DNA of 64,000 nucleotides from an uncultured Alphaproteobacteria bacterium (GCA_949493535.1 CASZWJ010000006.1:1-64000); one strand, 5' to 3'. Shown: positions 16,219-27,170, numbered from the stretch's first letter. Program-made: numbers and translations. Notes: generated by a model not told the origin, from the sequence alone.

Positions 16219-18369
16219 ATGAGAAAACTTTTTCTTGCAATATGTTTCAGCCTTTTTTGCCTGATTCCCGACGTTTCCCATGCGGCCAGTCGGCCGGTTT
16301 CAAGTATGGAAAGCGCAAAAAAAGAGAATCCCAAATCGTTGCAATTGTCTAAAGAAATTCTTGCGGAAAAAGCGCGCTTTCAAAATATGAACAAGGAAGA
16401 AATGAGCAATTATCTTAAAGACCGCTTAACAAAAGTCGTTCAGACAAATCTGGATGACGGAGACGGCCTTGGCGGCGACGGCGCGATCAATGTTCAAAAA
16501 ACGCCTGAGCAAATTGAAATTGAAAAGCAATCTCAAAAAAGCATTTTCGAGCGCATTTACGATAATGCGATGAGCAAACTGATTGACACGAGCAAACCGA
16601 GACCCGGCGCTAAAATTTATACGGATGACGAAAAGCGCTCTGCCGGCATGCAGCCGAATGCGGCCGATCAGGCGGAGCTTCGGCAAAGATGGCAGGAATA
16701 TCAGAGGGCCGAATGGCAAAAAGCCAATATTGATATGATTGATGCCGAATTGCCGCCGAGTTATGAAAAAACTTTAGTTCCGGCTAAAGAACATATCCCC
16801 TATTTCTTTTCAAGAATCGACATATTGCCAGACGGCCTTGTCCAAGTGACTGACACGATTGTTGTCGTTGCCAACGGCGAAAAACTGAAAAAAGGCATCA
16901 TCAGAGCCTTTCCCAAATTTGTTTATACACGCACCGGCGAGCGCCAAAAAGTCGATTACAGCCTTTTAAGCGTTACCGCCAATAATATTGAAATTCCATA
17001 TAAAATTGTTGACCGCAATAATTATGTTTTTATGGAACCCTCACAAAAAGCCGACTTAGCGCCGGGGCTTTACGAATACACTTTCAACTATGTTCTTGAT
17101 AACCAAATTTTTCAATATGACGAATTTGACGAGTTCTATTGGAACTTGACCGGCAGCGTTTGGAATATGGTGATTGCGCGTGCCGGCGCCGTTGTCATTA
17201 TGCCGCCGTTAACGAAACCGCTCGGACAATCCGCCTTATCCGGATACCCGGGATTCTGGAGCGAAGACGCTGTTATCATTACTCAGGAAGAAGATAACAT
17301 TCTGGGATTTATTTCGCAAATGCCATTGTTTATCGGACAAGGCATGCAGATGATTGTTTCCATTCCCAAAGACACAGTTTCCAACACTTCCTTAACCAAA
17401 CGTTTTCTGAGGTTCATCAGCAGCTACGGAGATATTATTTTCTCGGCTCTGGGACTGGCGGCCATCGCTATTTCCTATTTCCTGTCATGGCAATATATCC
17501 GCCGTAATAAAAACAAAAAAATCAGCGGCCTGCACAAAGACTCTCCGCTCTTGCGCTACCTTACCCAAGGCGCGGCTGACAAGAAGTCTTTTGGCGCTTT
17601 TTTGCTGGATGCCTACCGCAAAAATATCATAGACATTGAAGAAAATGACAACAATGTTTTGCTTGTTAAGAAAACGGACGACGTTAAATCTTTAAGCAAA
17701 GACGAACGGCGCGCCATAAGCAACCTTTTCATCGGCAATGAAGCCATCCTGAACGTCAATTCTTATTCCAGCCTGAAAATCAAAAGGGCGATGGATATTA
17801 TCGGCAAATCCGTACGCAAAAGACTGAGACTGCTCAGCCTGAAACTGAATACCGGCTATTTGCTTTTCAGCGTCGGCATGCTGATAATTTCCGAATTTTT
17901 CATTGCGGCACTCAGCCATGATATTTGGTATAATTTTATATTCTTGTCAGGGGGAACGATAATTTTTGCGCTGACAATCTGGTCTATCAAAATGAAATTT
18001 GTCTCAAAATGGAAAAGCCGGCTGCTCAAAACCCTGTGTATTCTGCTCCTGCTTTTGACGATGTTTATTATGCTTTCCGCTGTCAGCCCCTCAACCGTCA
18101 TCATTCTGCTGGCAACTGTTTATACGATTTTTGAATACAGCAAGCTTTACGCCCAGCGCAACGGACTGCTCGGCGCCTCGGTCAAAGACGCGCAGGAATA
18201 TCGTCAGCTGCTTATCCGCAAAGCTCCGGATATTAACCGAGGACGAGACTTTTTGAATAATCAGGCAGCAATATTGGCCCTTGATGTTGAAGAATATTAT
18301 CCCGAAAATGACAGCAACAAAAATTTTTATAAATTAAAAATCATTTCAAATATGCTCGGCAAAATCTAA
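16219..18369 (+). CDS. DUF2207 family membrane protein
   Basis: The protein has about 716 residues and a signal peptide (MRKLFLAICFSLF, cleavage near SHA). After a charged linker, a DUF2207 extracytoplasmic domain begins at FFSRIDILPDGLVQVTDTI and includes the typical EFYWNLTG segment. A membrane segment follows near 405-428, then a cytoplasmic stretch and two or three further hydrophobic segments. The function of the family is not established. I prefer the ATG at 16219 over an upstream TTG because AAAGAG is correctly spaced and the signal peptide starts there. It is monocistronic, divergent from the nucleotidyltransferase unit. Confidence 0.85.
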   Translation: MRKLFLAICFSLFCLIPDVSHAASRPVSSMESAKKENPKSLQLSKEILAEKARFQNMNKEEMSNYLKDRLTKVVQTNLDDGDGLGGDGAINVQKTPEQIEIEKQSQKSIFERIYDNAMSKLIDTSKPRPGAKIYTDDEKRSAGMQPNAADQAELRQRWQEYQRAEWQKANIDMIDAELPPSYEKTLVPAKEHIPYFFSRIDILPDGLVQVTDTIVVVANGEKLKKGIIRAFPKFVYTRTGERQKVDYSLLSVTANNIEIPYKIVDRNNYVFMEPSQKADLAPGLYEYTFNYVLDNQIFQYDEFDEFYWNLTGSVWNMVIARAGAVVIMPPLTKPLGQSALSGYPGFWSEDAVIITQEEDNILGFISQMPLFIGQGMQMIVSIPKDTVSNTSLTKRFLRFISSYGDIIFSALGLAAIAISYFLSWQYIRRNKNKKISGLHKDSPLLRYLTQGAADKKSFGAFLLDAYRKNIIDIEENDNNVLLVKKTDDVKSLSKDERRAISNLFIGNEAILNVNSYSSLKIKRAMDIIGKSVRKRLRLLSLKLNTGYLLFSVGMLIISEFFIAALSHDIWYNFIFLSGGTIIFALTIWSIKMKFVSKWKSRLLKTLCILLLLLTMFIMLSAVSPSTVIILLATVYTIFEYSKLYAQRNGLLGASVKDAQEYRQLLIRKAPDINRGRDFLNNQAAILALDVEEYYPENDSNKNFYKLKIISNMLGKI

Positions 18370-18371
18370 AT

Positions 18372-18404
18372 AAAAACCCCGCTTATCCGGCGGGGTTTTT
18401 TATT
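18372..18404. terminator. Bidirectional terminator
   Basis: The stem AAACCCCGC/GCGGGGTTT is followed by T-rich sequence, between convergent genes. Confidence 0.88.
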
Positions 18405-19213
18405 TATTTATTTTCTTCTTTCTGCCATTTCTGATAAAAATAGATAAAATATTGATACAAATGTGCCAAATAAGAAGCTTTCAGCCCGACATCAACAAAA
18501 GAAATTGTCAAAGTTAAAGCCGCCAATAACATTTTGATTAAATATATATCCGTATTCAAACTACGGTAAATGAGCGCTAAAACCATTAAAGAAATCCACC
18601 CCGGCAGCATCATAACGACCAGCCCCCAGAAGATTTTATTGGTATTGCCTTTGGTAATGGCAAAAGATTTCTGAAAATCTATTTCCCGATTATCAACGGC
18701 CACCGCCGGAAAAGCCAGATAGAAACGAAACGCAATTATAACGCAGACAAGCGCGCTTAAAAACGACAAACCGGCATAAACTCTAGAATCTGCCTGAAAA
18801 ATACCGCCTATAAAACCGGCAAAAAAACCTAAAAAAAGAGCAGGAATAACGGCTATTATAAAAAACAAAATTCCTTTGCCGATATAATTTAATTCCCGTT
18901 TGCCAAATTCTAACGTTCCATATCCGGCCGGAACTATATGCAAAACTACGCCGCGGATATAAGCGATAATTACGGCTATCGAAGATATGCCCAATATAAC
19001 AAAAGACAAAATTTGTTTTTCAGACGAAGCGCAATTTTCTGAGCTTACACTGCACAAGGACGGAAAACCGGCTAAAACATCCGCACCCCATATCAATATA
19101 AACCATGCGGCAGAAACTTTAACAAACAGCTCAAGATGCCCGAAGAAATAACCGTAGCTGCGGCGGATTGTTTCTATAAACGGCAGGCTGACTGAAAAAC
19201 TATTTTTGCTCAT
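18404..19213 (-). CDS. Polytopic membrane protein of unknown function
   Basis: The 269-residue protein has about six hydrophobic segments and a short soluble N-terminus (MSKNSFSVSLPF). GAGGGTGA precedes the ATG at 19213, which lies inside the end of the upstream gene (14-base overlap). The central VPAGYGTLEFGKREL and FQKSFAITKGNTNKIFW parts resemble the soluble loops of its neighbour, so the two may be distant paralogues. It belongs to the dnaE transcription unit. No function can be given. Confidence 0.75.
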   Translation of the reverse strand: MSKNSFSVSLPFIETIRRSYGYFFGHLELFVKVSAAWFILIWGADVLAGFPSLCSVSSENCASSEKQILSFVILGISSIAVIIAYIRGVVLHIVPAGYGTLEFGKRELNYIGKGILFFIIAVIPALFLGFFAGFIGGIFQADSRVYAGLSFLSALVCVIIAFRFYLAFPAVAVDNREIDFQKSFAITKGNTNKIFWGLVVMMLPGWISLMVLALIYRSLNTDIYLIKMLLAALTLTISFVDVGLKASYLAHLYQYFIYFYQKWQKEENK

Positions 19214-20108
19214 ATTCACCCTCTGTTTCTGCAAACAAAATTTGCTTTTGTAAATAAAAATTATTAATGACAATCGTTAAAACCATTAATGAAATCAAAT
19301 TATATATCATTTCGGAAGCAAAGTTGACATAAAAGCTGCTGCCGGCTGCCACGCTTTGAAAATTCTGATACAAATTACCAAAAATAAACACAGCGACGAT
19401 AAAGACAAAAAACAAGCTCATTAAAATAACCAGCGTGTCTCCGACCGTTTTATACCAGATTTCTTTCAACGGCGGCACCTTTTCCCCGTTAATAATGAAC
19501 GCCAGTACAGAATAAAAACGAAGGACAACAAACGGAATAACAAAACCGACAGACATGAGGCTGAAAAAAGCCATTTCTATCCGCCAATCGGGATTAGGTT
19601 CCCTGAGGTATAAAACCCAGCCTGACACCATAGGCAGAAAATTCAGAACGATAACCAATATCAATGCCAATGCAAGCTTAATGACGCGACGGTCTGCCTT
19701 TAATAATGACTTCCATTCAAAAGGCTGTCCCCGAAAACTTATTTCACACCATTTTACGGCAAAAACCGCCCATAAAAAAACTTTGGCTAAACCATAAAGA
19801 AGGTAAAAGAACCCAGAGTTGCTGCAATGAGCGGTAACCGGCGCAATTTGCGAATAAATGCACATATATCCGAAACCGCTCGGCATAGCAATAAGGCTGA
19901 TAGCCAGCGCAACAGGCAAGGCCAGCAGAAAAAAGTTTTTGCCATTATCAAACAACAGGCTAAACGGCGAAAATATCAATTTTCCGACAGGAAGCTTAAC
20001 CGGCTTGATTTTATCAGAATTGACTTCGGCGCATAAACAGCCGCCTTCCTTAAAGCAGGGGCATTCTGAAAAATGTTCGCGGAGTTTGGCTAGCAGTTTT
20101 TCTAACAT
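19200..20108 (-). CDS. Polytopic membrane protein of unknown function
   Basis: The 302-residue protein has a Cys-rich cytoplasmic N-terminus (CPCFKEGGCLC at about 16-26, a possible metal site) and about six hydrophobic segments. It starts 3 bases after the dnaE stop and overlaps the next gene by 14 bases. Co-transcription with dnaE does not by itself imply a replication role. No known family is recognised. Confidence 0.75.
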   Translation of the reverse strand: MLEKLLAKLREHFSECPCFKEGGCLCAEVNSDKIKPVKLPVGKLIFSPFSLLFDNGKNFFLLALPVALAISLIAMPSGFGYMCIYSQIAPVTAHCSNSGFFYLLYGLAKVFLWAVFAVKWCEISFRGQPFEWKSLLKADRRVIKLALALILVIVLNFLPMVSGWVLYLREPNPDWRIEMAFFSLMSVGFVIPFVVLRFYSVLAFIINGEKVPPLKEIWYKTVGDTLVILMSLFFVFIVAVFIFGNLYQNFQSVAAGSSFYVNFASEMIYNLISLMVLTIVINNFYLQKQILFAETEGEYEQK

Positions 20109-20111
20109 GGC

Positions 20112-23100
20112 TCAGATTTCCTTTATTGTCGTTACACCCGAAACCGCGCGGATTTTACTGATTATGTCATTCATAAAAGCAAAACCGCCGGCAAGTTCAA
20201 TACGAACATCCCATTCGGGGTGTTCGGGTTTTATATATATTTTATTTGTGCCGTTTCTATCTCTGCTCAAAATTTCTTTAAGCTGCGGCACGGCTGAAAC
20301 GTTATTTATGTAAATAATTAATCCGTTGGCAACATTGGCAATTGCCTGATCCAGCGTTTCTACGCTGTTTATCATCACGCGGGGGCTGCTTTCTTCCGTT
20401 TCTTTCGTAATGACGATACTGACAAGCAGCGGCACGCCGGAATTGATGACATCTTCATATTTTGCCAAACCTTCGGAAAACAACAGCCCTTCAAAATTGC
20501 TGGTTCCGTCAGACAATTCAAGAAAAGCATATTTATTGCCGGACTTGCTCAGCCTTTTTTGGAATGAGGTTACACTGCCGGCCAGTTTGGCACGGATAGT
20601 ATCTCCGGCCTTAATACCGTTGAAAACTTCAACCGCGCTTTTAACGCCCAAACGCTCCATACCTTCACGATAGCTATCCAACGGATGCGCGGACAGATAA
20701 AAGCCGATGACTTCCGCTTCAAGTTTCAAGCGCTCTAATTCCGGCCAATCAGGCTTATCTGCCAGCTTAACTTTTGTATGCAGTTCTTCGGTGCCAAACA
20801 GTGATGCCTGAGAGCTTGTTTTCAGTTCGGTTGCCGAATAAATATGCTGCATAATCGTTTCGATATTGGCAAAAATTTTGCCGCGGTTCGGTTCCAAGCT
20901 GTCAAAAGCGCCGGCCTTGGACAACTGTTCCAACTGGCGGCGGTTAATCTGTTTGAAGTCTGTACGGTGGATAAAATCAGACAAATCTTTATAAGGGCCG
21001 TTCTTTTTGCGTTCGTCAACAATTGCCTGCATATTAGCCGCACCGACGCCTTTAATGGCTCCCAGCGCATAACGGATATTGCCGTTTTCAACCGCAAAAT
21101 CAGCCTCCGAATGGTTAATATCCGGCGGCAAAACCTTGAACCCGATTTTTTTGGCTTCTTCTTTATAAATCATCAACTTGTCGACGTTGGTCATATCGAG
21201 CGTCATTACCGCGCAAAGGAATTCGACGGGATAGTGCGCTTTTAAATAAGCCGTCTGATAAGAAACCAATGAATAAGCCGCCGCGTGAGATTTGTTAAAA
21301 CCATAAGACGCAAATTTTTCCATTTGGTCAAAAATGGCTGTGGCAGTTGCTTCGGGAATCCCTTTTTTTAAGGCGCCTTCGGTAAACATCGCGCGCTGCT
21401 TGGGAATCTCGTCGCGCATTTTTTTACCCATAACCTTACGCAGCTTATCCGCGCCGCCAAGCGTATAGCCGCCCAGAACCTGCGCAATTTTCATAACCTG
21501 CTCTTGGTAGACCATAATACCATAGGTCTCGCCTAAAATCGGCGCCAAATCAGGATGCAGATAGGTGATTTCTTCTTCGCCGTGCTTGCGTTTGATATAG
21601 GTCGGAATATTATCCATCGGCCCCGGACGGTACAAAGACACAATAGCGATTAAATCTTCAAAACGGTCAGGCTTGATTTGTTTGTGAACGTCTTTCATAC
21701 CGGGAGATTCAAACTGGAACACTGCTGAGGTATCGCCTCTGGAAAGCATCTGATATGTTTCTTTATCATCAAGGGGAACCGCATCGATATTTAAATCAAT
21801 CCCATGGCTTTTCTTGACCCAGTCGACGGCTTTTTTAATAACGGTCAGCGTTTTCAAGCCCAAAAAGTCAAACTTAATCAAGCCGGTTTCTTCAACAAAC
21901 TTCATATCATATTGCGTGACCGGCATGTCTGCCTTGGGATCTTTATAAAGAGGCACAAGCTGGTCTAACGGGCGGTCGCCAATAACCACGCCGGCAGCGT
22001 GCATACCGGACTGGCGGTACAAGCCCTCCAGTTTCATACCGATATCAAAAAGCTTGTTAATCTGCGGGTCGTTCTGCCGCATTTCTTCCAGTTCGGCCAC
22101 TTGGTCAAGCGACTCTTGCAGCGTCGGGTTTTTACCCTGTACGCCGGGCGGAATCATTTTGGAGATTTTATCAGCCTGAGAATAAGGCATTTGCAGCACG
22201 CGGGCGACGTCACGGATAACGTTTTTGGCTTGCAGTTTGCCATAGGTAATAATCTGTGCCACATGGTCAAAACCATATTTTTTCTGCACATATTCAATGG
22301 TTTTATAACGGTTTTCCTGACAAAAGTCGACGTCAAAGTCAGGCATGTTGACACGTTCCGGATTCAGAAAACGCTCAAACAGCAAATCCAGTTTTAACGG
22401 ATCCAAATCGGTAATTTTTAATGACCAGGCGACAATTGAACCTGCACCGGAACCACGCCCCGGCCCGACCGGCACGCCGTTGTTTTTTGACCAGCGGATA
22501 AAGTCCGACACGATGAGGAAGTAGCCGGGGAATCCCATTTTTTTAATAACGCTTAATTCATATTCCAAACGGGCATAGTAGCGTTCGTCAATTTCTTTTT
22601 TCTGCTCTTCGGTCATGCCTTCAAAATAGACATGCGCTTCCATGCGCTCGGCCAAACCTTTATAAGATTCCTCGGTAATGAATTCGTCTTGGGTTTTGCC
22701 GTCCGGACATTCGAAAATCGGCAACAGCGGATCAACTTTTTTAGACAGGTAATTGCAGCGCATGGCAATCCGCACCGTATTTTCAATTGCTTCCGGCAAA
22801 TCTTTAAACAGTTCCAGCATTTCGGCTTCGCTGCGCAGGCGGTTGTTCGGCGAAAATTTGCGGCGGTTTTCATTTGCCACATATTCGCCGTCGGCAATGC
22901 AAATCAAAGCGTCATGCGCTTCATACATTTCGGCATTCATAAAATAGGCTTCATTGGTGGCTGCCAGAGGAATATTATATTTATAAGCCCAATCGACAAA
23001 AACATCTTCGGTTTTGTGTTCGCTTTCCAAACCGATACGCGAAATTTCCATATACAGCCGGTCGCCGAATATTTTATGCAGGCGTTTGATATGTTCTTCC

Positions 23101-23582
23101 GCTTCTTCCTGACGATTTTCCAGAATCAACCGTCCGGCTTGACCTTCCGGACCGCCGGTCAGGCAAATCAACCCGTCGCTCAGTTCTTCCAAATCTTCAA
23201 TTTTAAGCTGGGCGCGCTCTCCTCTCTGCGGGTTATCCAGATAAGACCTTTTCATCAACTTCATGATGTTTTTATAGCCGTCTTCATTCATAACCAGAAT
23301 GATAATCTTATCCGGTTCGACCGTGCGCCCTTTAGACTTCAAAACATCATCGGCATCAGGATTACGCAAAAAGAACTGACAACCGAGAATCGGCTTAACG
23401 CCTTCATCTGCTGCATATTTCGACAAAGCCTTGCCGCAGAACAAATTGCCGGTATCGGTTACGGCAACGGCCGGAATGCCGTTATCATGAAGATAATGGA
23501 TTAATTTGGGCACCAAAATAGCGCCTTCCGACAAAGAATAGGCGGTATGGACGCGGAGATGTACAAACTTTGGCTCAGCCAT
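20112..23582 (-). CDS. dnaE: DNA polymerase III alpha subunit
   Basis: This is the replicative polymerase of 1156 residues. The PHP domain occupies about residues 5-210 (HLRVHTAYSLSEGA). The palm domain carries the catalytic acidic motif PDFDVDF near 413-419 after GPGRGSGAGS, and the third acidic region FDFLGLKTL is near 573. The C-terminal helix-hairpin-helix and OB-fold region follows (GSVTSFQKRLSKSGNKYAF). AAAGGT lies upstream of the ATG. It heads an operon with two membrane-protein genes. The length matches DnaE1 rather than ImuC or PolC. Confidence 0.97.
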   Translation of the reverse strand: MAEPKFVHLRVHTAYSLSEGAILVPKLIHYLHDNGIPAVAVTDTGNLFCGKALSKYAADEGVKPILGCQFFLRNPDADDVLKSKGRTVEPDKIIILVMNEDGYKNIMKLMKRSYLDNPQRGERAQLKIEDLEELSDGLICLTGGPEGQAGRLILENRQEEAEEHIKRLHKIFGDRLYMEISRIGLESEHKTEDVFVDWAYKYNIPLAATNEAYFMNAEMYEAHDALICIADGEYVANENRRKFSPNNRLRSEAEMLELFKDLPEAIENTVRIAMRCNYLSKKVDPLLPIFECPDGKTQDEFITEESYKGLAERMEAHVYFEGMTEEQKKEIDERYYARLEYELSVIKKMGFPGYFLIVSDFIRWSKNNGVPVGPGRGSGAGSIVAWSLKITDLDPLKLDLLFERFLNPERVNMPDFDVDFCQENRYKTIEYVQKKYGFDHVAQIITYGKLQAKNVIRDVARVLQMPYSQADKISKMIPPGVQGKNPTLQESLDQVAELEEMRQNDPQINKLFDIGMKLEGLYRQSGMHAAGVVIGDRPLDQLVPLYKDPKADMPVTQYDMKFVEETGLIKFDFLGLKTLTVIKKAVDWVKKSHGIDLNIDAVPLDDKETYQMLSRGDTSAVFQFESPGMKDVHKQIKPDRFEDLIAIVSLYRPGPMDNIPTYIKRKHGEEEITYLHPDLAPILGETYGIMVYQEQVMKIAQVLGGYTLGGADKLRKVMGKKMRDEIPKQRAMFTEGALKKGIPEATATAIFDQMEKFASYGFNKSHAAAYSLVSYQTAYLKAHYPVEFLCAVMTLDMTNVDKLMIYKEEAKKIGFKVLPPDINHSEADFAVENGNIRYALGAIKGVGAANMQAIVDERKKNGPYKDLSDFIHRTDFKQINRRQLEQLSKAGAFDSLEPNRGKIFANIETIMQHIYSATELKTSSQASLFGTEELHTKVKLADKPDWPELERLKLEAEVIGFYLSAHPLDSYREGMERLGVKSAVEVFNGIKAGDTIRAKLAGSVTSFQKRLSKSGNKYAFLELSDGTSNFEGLLFSEGLAKYEDVINSGVPLLVSIVITKETEESSPRVMINSVETLDQAIANVANGLIIYINNVSAVPQLKEILSRDRNGTNKIYIKPEHPEWDVRIELAGGFAFMNDIISKIRAVSGVTTIKEI

Positions 23583-23683
23583 TTAAAAACCTTTTAGACG
23601 TGCCCGTGAAAATTAAGTTGCCATGAGTATAGCATTTTTGCTTTGCGGCACAACTAAAAAAGAAAAGATGTTAAACCGCTAAT

Positions 23684-23714
23684 AAAAAAACGGCGTTCCA
23701 AACGCCGTTTTTTT
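23684..23714 (-). terminator. Terminator of prfA
   Basis: The stem AAAACGGCGTT/AACGCCGTTTT is followed by T-rich sequence, 2 bases beyond the prfA stop. Confidence 0.9.
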
Positions 23715-23715
23715 A

Positions 23716-24789
23716 TTAATCCAATTCGGAGAGCTTCTGAGCCTGATCTTCGGTAATCAGTGCATCAATCACCTCGCCCAGCGCATCGCCCGAAACAACT
23801 TCATCCAACTTATACAAAGTCAGATTAATACGGTGGTCGGTCACGCGGCCTTGCGGATAATTATAAGTCCGGATACGCTCGGATCTGTCGCCGGAGCCTA
23901 CTTGCAGCTTGCGGGTTTCGGAATAAGCGGCATCTTTGGCCTGACGCTGCGCGTCATACAAACGGGTACGCAGCTTGCGCATCGCATTGTCGCGGTTTTT
24001 AAACTGCGAACGCTCTTCCTGAGACTCGACGACGATACCGCTCGGAATATGGACAATACGCACCGCCGAGTTGGTCTTGTTGACCTTTTGTCCGCCGGCA
24101 CCCGAAGAACGATAAGCCTCGAACTTCAAATCAGCCGGATTAATCTGAATATCAACTTCTTCAGCCTCGGGCAAAACGGCAACGGTTGCCGCAGAGGTAT
24201 GCACGCGTCCCTGAGATTCCGTTACCGGCACGCGCTGCACGCGGTGGGCGCCGGATTCAAACTTCAATTTGGAGAAAACGTCTTTGCCGGTAATGCTGGC
24301 CGAAGCTTCTTTATAGCCGCCGAGTTCATTTTCGTTAGCGTCCATAATTTCAAACTTCCAGCCCTGCAATTGCGCATAACGCTGATACATTTCAAACAGC
24401 ACCGCAGCAAATAAAGCTGCTTCATCGCCGCCGGTTCCGGCACGAACTTCCAATATGGCGTTTTTCTCGTCATCTTCTTCTTTCGGAAGAAGGAGAATCT
24501 TAACCTGTTTTTCCAAATCAGGCAGCTTTTCTTTCAGTTCGTAATACTCAGCTTCGGCCATTTCGCGCATTTCTTTATCTAGCGAGCCGTCTTCCATCAT
24601 CGTTTTGTCATCGGACATATTCTGCTCCAAGCGGCGCAATTCGTTAATTGCTTCCACAACAGGAGACAGTGTTGACAACTCTTTGTTCAGCTTGACCAGC
24701 TCATCAGAAGTAATTTCCGGATTGGACAACAGCGCCTGTACTTCATCGTGGCGGTTGACAACATTACTTAATTTTTCAGCAAATGACAT
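23716..24789 (-). CDS. prfA: Peptide chain release factor 1
   Basis: The factor recognises UAA and UAG and releases the nascent peptide at the ribosome. The GGQ motif is in [15 protein letters not shown] near residue 230. The codon-recognition tripeptide of RF1 is PVT here (usually PAT), in [15 protein letters not shown] near 183-185. At 357 residues it has normal length. The hisS stop and prfA start are directly adjacent, with GAGGAA inside the end of hisS. The P-x-T form argues for RF1 and against RF2 (SPF). Confidence 0.96.
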   Translation of the reverse strand: MSFAEKLSNVVNRHDEVQALLSNPEITSDELVKLNKELSTLSPVVEAINELRRLEQNMSDDKTMMEDGSLDKEMREMAEAEYYELKEKLPDLEKQVKILLLPKEEDDEKNAILEVRAGTGGDEAALFAAVLFEMYQRYAQLQGWKFEIMDANENELGGYKEASASITGKDVFSKLKFESGAHRVQRVPVTESQGRVHTSAATVAVLPEAEEVDIQINPADLKFEAYRSSGAGGQKVNKTNSAVRIVHIPSGIVVESQEERSQFKNRDNAMRKLRTRLYDAQRQAKDAAYSETRKLQVGSGDRSERIRTYNYPQGRVTDHRINLTLYKLDEVVSGDALGEVIDALITEDQAQKLSELD

Positions 24790-26025
24790 TTATTTTATTT
24801 CCTCGACAATTTTATTAATCGCGACATTCTTTTGCTCGCCGCTGTCTAAATCTTTTATCGTTACTTCATTATTAGCCAATTCGTCAGAACCGATTATCAC
24901 CGCTTTATAAGCGTTTGCTTTGTTGGCCTTTATCATGCGTTTTTTCAAATTGCCGCCATAGCTTTGTTCAACGCGGTAACCGGCCTTGCGCAGCAGATAA
25001 GCAATTTCGATTGCTTTGCCGTTGGTATCTTCTCCAACCGGAATAACGGCAATCGGACGCGGCAAAGATACATCTTGTTCCAAAAGCATAGACAAACGTT
25101 CAACACCGCAAGCCCAGCCGATACCGGCAACGGCACCGCCGCCCATTTGTTCGACCAGCCCGTCATAACGCCCGCCGGCCAAAACCGTTCCCTGAGCACC
25201 GAGCTTGTCGGTTACCAGTTCAAAAACCGTGTGCGAATAATAATCCAAACCGCGAACCAAACGGTTGTTCACACGATATTTAATCCCTAAAGAATCCAAA
25301 CCTTTCAAGACTTCATTGAAAAAGTTTTTGGAAGCTTCGTTCAGGCTGTCCCAATATAAGGGCGCATTGGCAACAACTTCTTTATCACATTCTTCTTTAG
25401 AATCAAGTACCCGCAGCGGATTTTTTTCCAAACGCTCTTTTGAATCGCCGGACAATTCGTCAATATGCCCCCGCAAATATTCTACGAGTTTTGTGCGGTA
25501 AGCATCACGGCTTTCCTGATCGCCCAGAGAATTGATTTCAACAACAACATTGCCCTCAAGGCCCAGCTTTTCAACAAATTCATAAGCCATAGAAATCACT
25601 TCAATATCAGCCTGCGGCGTTTCAACGCCCAGCAATTCGCAGCCAAACTGGGTAAACTGGCGCTGGCGCCCCTTCTGCGGACGCTCATAACGGAACATCG
25701 GACCGGCATAATACAATTTTACCGGCAGGTTCTGCTGCATTCCCTCGGAAACGAAAGAGCGGACAACGCCGGCCGTACCTTCCGGACGCAAGGTCAGGCT
25801 CTCGCCGCCCCGGTCCTGAAAACAATACATTTCTTTGGTGACAACATCGGAGGTTTCGCCCAGATTGCGCGAAAAGACTTCTGTAAATTCGAAAATCGGG
25901 GTTTCTATTTCTTCAAAACCATACTTTTCAACCACTTCCGCACCGGTGGAAACAACTTTTTTCATTTTGCGTTTGGTTTCGCCGTAAACATCATAAGTTC
26001 CGCGAACATTTTGAATTTTTGCCAT
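24790..26025 (-). CDS. hisS: Histidyl-tRNA synthetase
   Basis: This class II synthetase has 411 residues. Motif 2 is in MFRYERPQKGRQRQF, the histidine-specific loop is LVRGLDYYSHTVFE, and motif 3 lies near GIGWACGVERL. The C-terminal anticodon-binding domain follows (about 320-405). It starts 4 bases after ispG, with AGGA upstream, and abuts prfA. It is therefore part of the rodZ-like/ispG/hisS/prfA run. Confidence 0.97.
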   Translation of the reverse strand: MAKIQNVRGTYDVYGETKRKMKKVVSTGAEVVEKYGFEEIETPIFEFTEVFSRNLGETSDVVTKEMYCFQDRGGESLTLRPEGTAGVVRSFVSEGMQQNLPVKLYYAGPMFRYERPQKGRQRQFTQFGCELLGVETPQADIEVISMAYEFVEKLGLEGNVVVEINSLGDQESRDAYRTKLVEYLRGHIDELSGDSKERLEKNPLRVLDSKEECDKEVVANAPLYWDSLNEASKNFFNEVLKGLDSLGIKYRVNNRLVRGLDYYSHTVFELVTDKLGAQGTVLAGGRYDGLVEQMGGGAVAGIGWACGVERLSMLLEQDVSLPRPIAVIPVGEDTNGKAIEIAYLLRKAGYRVEQSYGGNLKKRMIKANKANAYKAVIIGSDELANNEVTIKDLDSGEQKNVAINKIVEEIK

Positions 26026-26029
26026 AATC

Positions 26030-27106
26030 TTATCCTACTTTTTTAACTTTTTCTTCGACCAAGCGTACCAGCTCGTCAACAATATTATCATTTTTCACTT
26101 TGTGGTCGGCTTTGCCCGCCACAAAAATCATATTTTCATCACCTTTGCCGCCGCAAACGCCGAAATCGGTATGTCCGGCTTCACCGGGGCCGTTAACAAC
26201 GCAGCCCATGACGGCCAAACTCAACGGCTGGTTGATGTGAGCCAGTCTCTTCTCCAGCTCTTCAATTGTTCTTTGGACATCATAACCACGGCGCGCGCAA
26301 GTGGGGCAAGAGACTATCCTTACGCCCCGATGTCGCAAATCCAAAGCTTTCAGAATTTCATAACCGGCTTTGACTTCTTCTTCGACATCAGCTGTCAGCG
26401 AAACGCGCAGAGTATCGCCGATGCCGGACATTAACAGCGAACCGATACCCATTGCCGATTTAATGGTTCCTGTTCTCAAGCCGCCGGCTTCGGTCACGCC
26501 CAAATGGAGCGGATAATCGCAGGCTGCCGCCAGCTTTTTATAAGCGTCAATCATCATCAGCGTGTTTGAAGATTTGACGCTGATTTTGAACTCGCGGAAG
26601 TCATTGTCTTCAAGCATTTTGGCTTGTTCCAATGCGCTTTCGACCAAAGCATCGGCACAAGGCTCGCCATATTTTTCCAACAATTTTTTATCCAATGAGC
26701 CGCCGTTGACGCCGATGCGAATCGAACAGCCGTAATCTTTGGCTGCCTGAACAACCGCTTTAGCCCTATCGGCGCCGCCGATGTTTCCGGGGTTAATCCG
26801 CAGGCAGGCCGCGCCGTTTTCGGCCGCCAGAATTCCTAATCGATAATCAAAATGGATATCGGCAACGACCGGAATTTTCACTTCTTTGGTTATAATTTTT
26901 AACGCGCGCGCCGACTCTTCATCAGGACAAGAACAGCGGGTTATATCGCAACCGACGGCCTCCTGACGCTGAATTTGCTCAATCGTCGCTTTGGCATCGC
27001 CGGTCGGCGTGTTCGTCATAGACTGAACGCTAATCGGCGCATCGCCACCGACGGCAACGTTTCCGACCATGATTTTGCGGCTGCTGCGGCGAATTATTTT
27101 TTCCAT
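26030..27106 (-). CDS. ispG: 4-hydroxy-3-methylbut-2-en-1-yl diphosphate synthase
   Basis: This is the penultimate enzyme of the non-mevalonate (MEP) isoprenoid pathway. It reduces the cyclodiphosphate with a 4Fe-4S cluster. The cluster cysteines are C265 and C268 in CPTCAR and C300 in [10 protein letters not shown]. The N-terminal TIM-barrel begins with the family-typical [26 protein letters not shown] lies upstream of the ATG. The 358-residue length fits the bacterial form without the plant/chlamydial insert. Confidence 0.97.
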   Translation of the reverse strand: MEKIIRRSSRKIMVGNVAVGGDAPISVQSMTNTPTGDAKATIEQIQRQEAVGCDITRCSCPDEESARALKIITKEVKIPVVADIHFDYRLGILAAENGAACLRINPGNIGGADRAKAVVQAAKDYGCSIRIGVNGGSLDKKLLEKYGEPCADALVESALEQAKMLEDNDFREFKISVKSSNTLMMIDAYKKLAAACDYPLHLGVTEAGGLRTGTIKSAMGIGSLLMSGIGDTLRVSLTADVEEEVKAGYEILKALDLRHRGVRIVSCPTCARRGYDVQRTIEELEKRLAHINQPLSLAVMGCVVNGPGEAGHTDFGVCGGKGDENMIFVAGKADHKVKNDNIVDELVRLVEEKVKKVG

Positions 27107-27137
27107 TTTGTTTTCCTCGTTTTATAAATACGACAAA

Positions 27138-27170
27138 AGGAAAATAGCAGTTTCCCTCTGCTATTTTCCT
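27138..27170 (-). terminator. Perfect 13-bp hairpin between rodZ-like gene and ispG
   Basis: AGGAAAATAGCAG and its exact complement flank a 7-base loop, followed on the minus strand by TTTTG. It could be a terminator that leaks into ispG, or an RNA-stability element. Confidence 0.6.
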
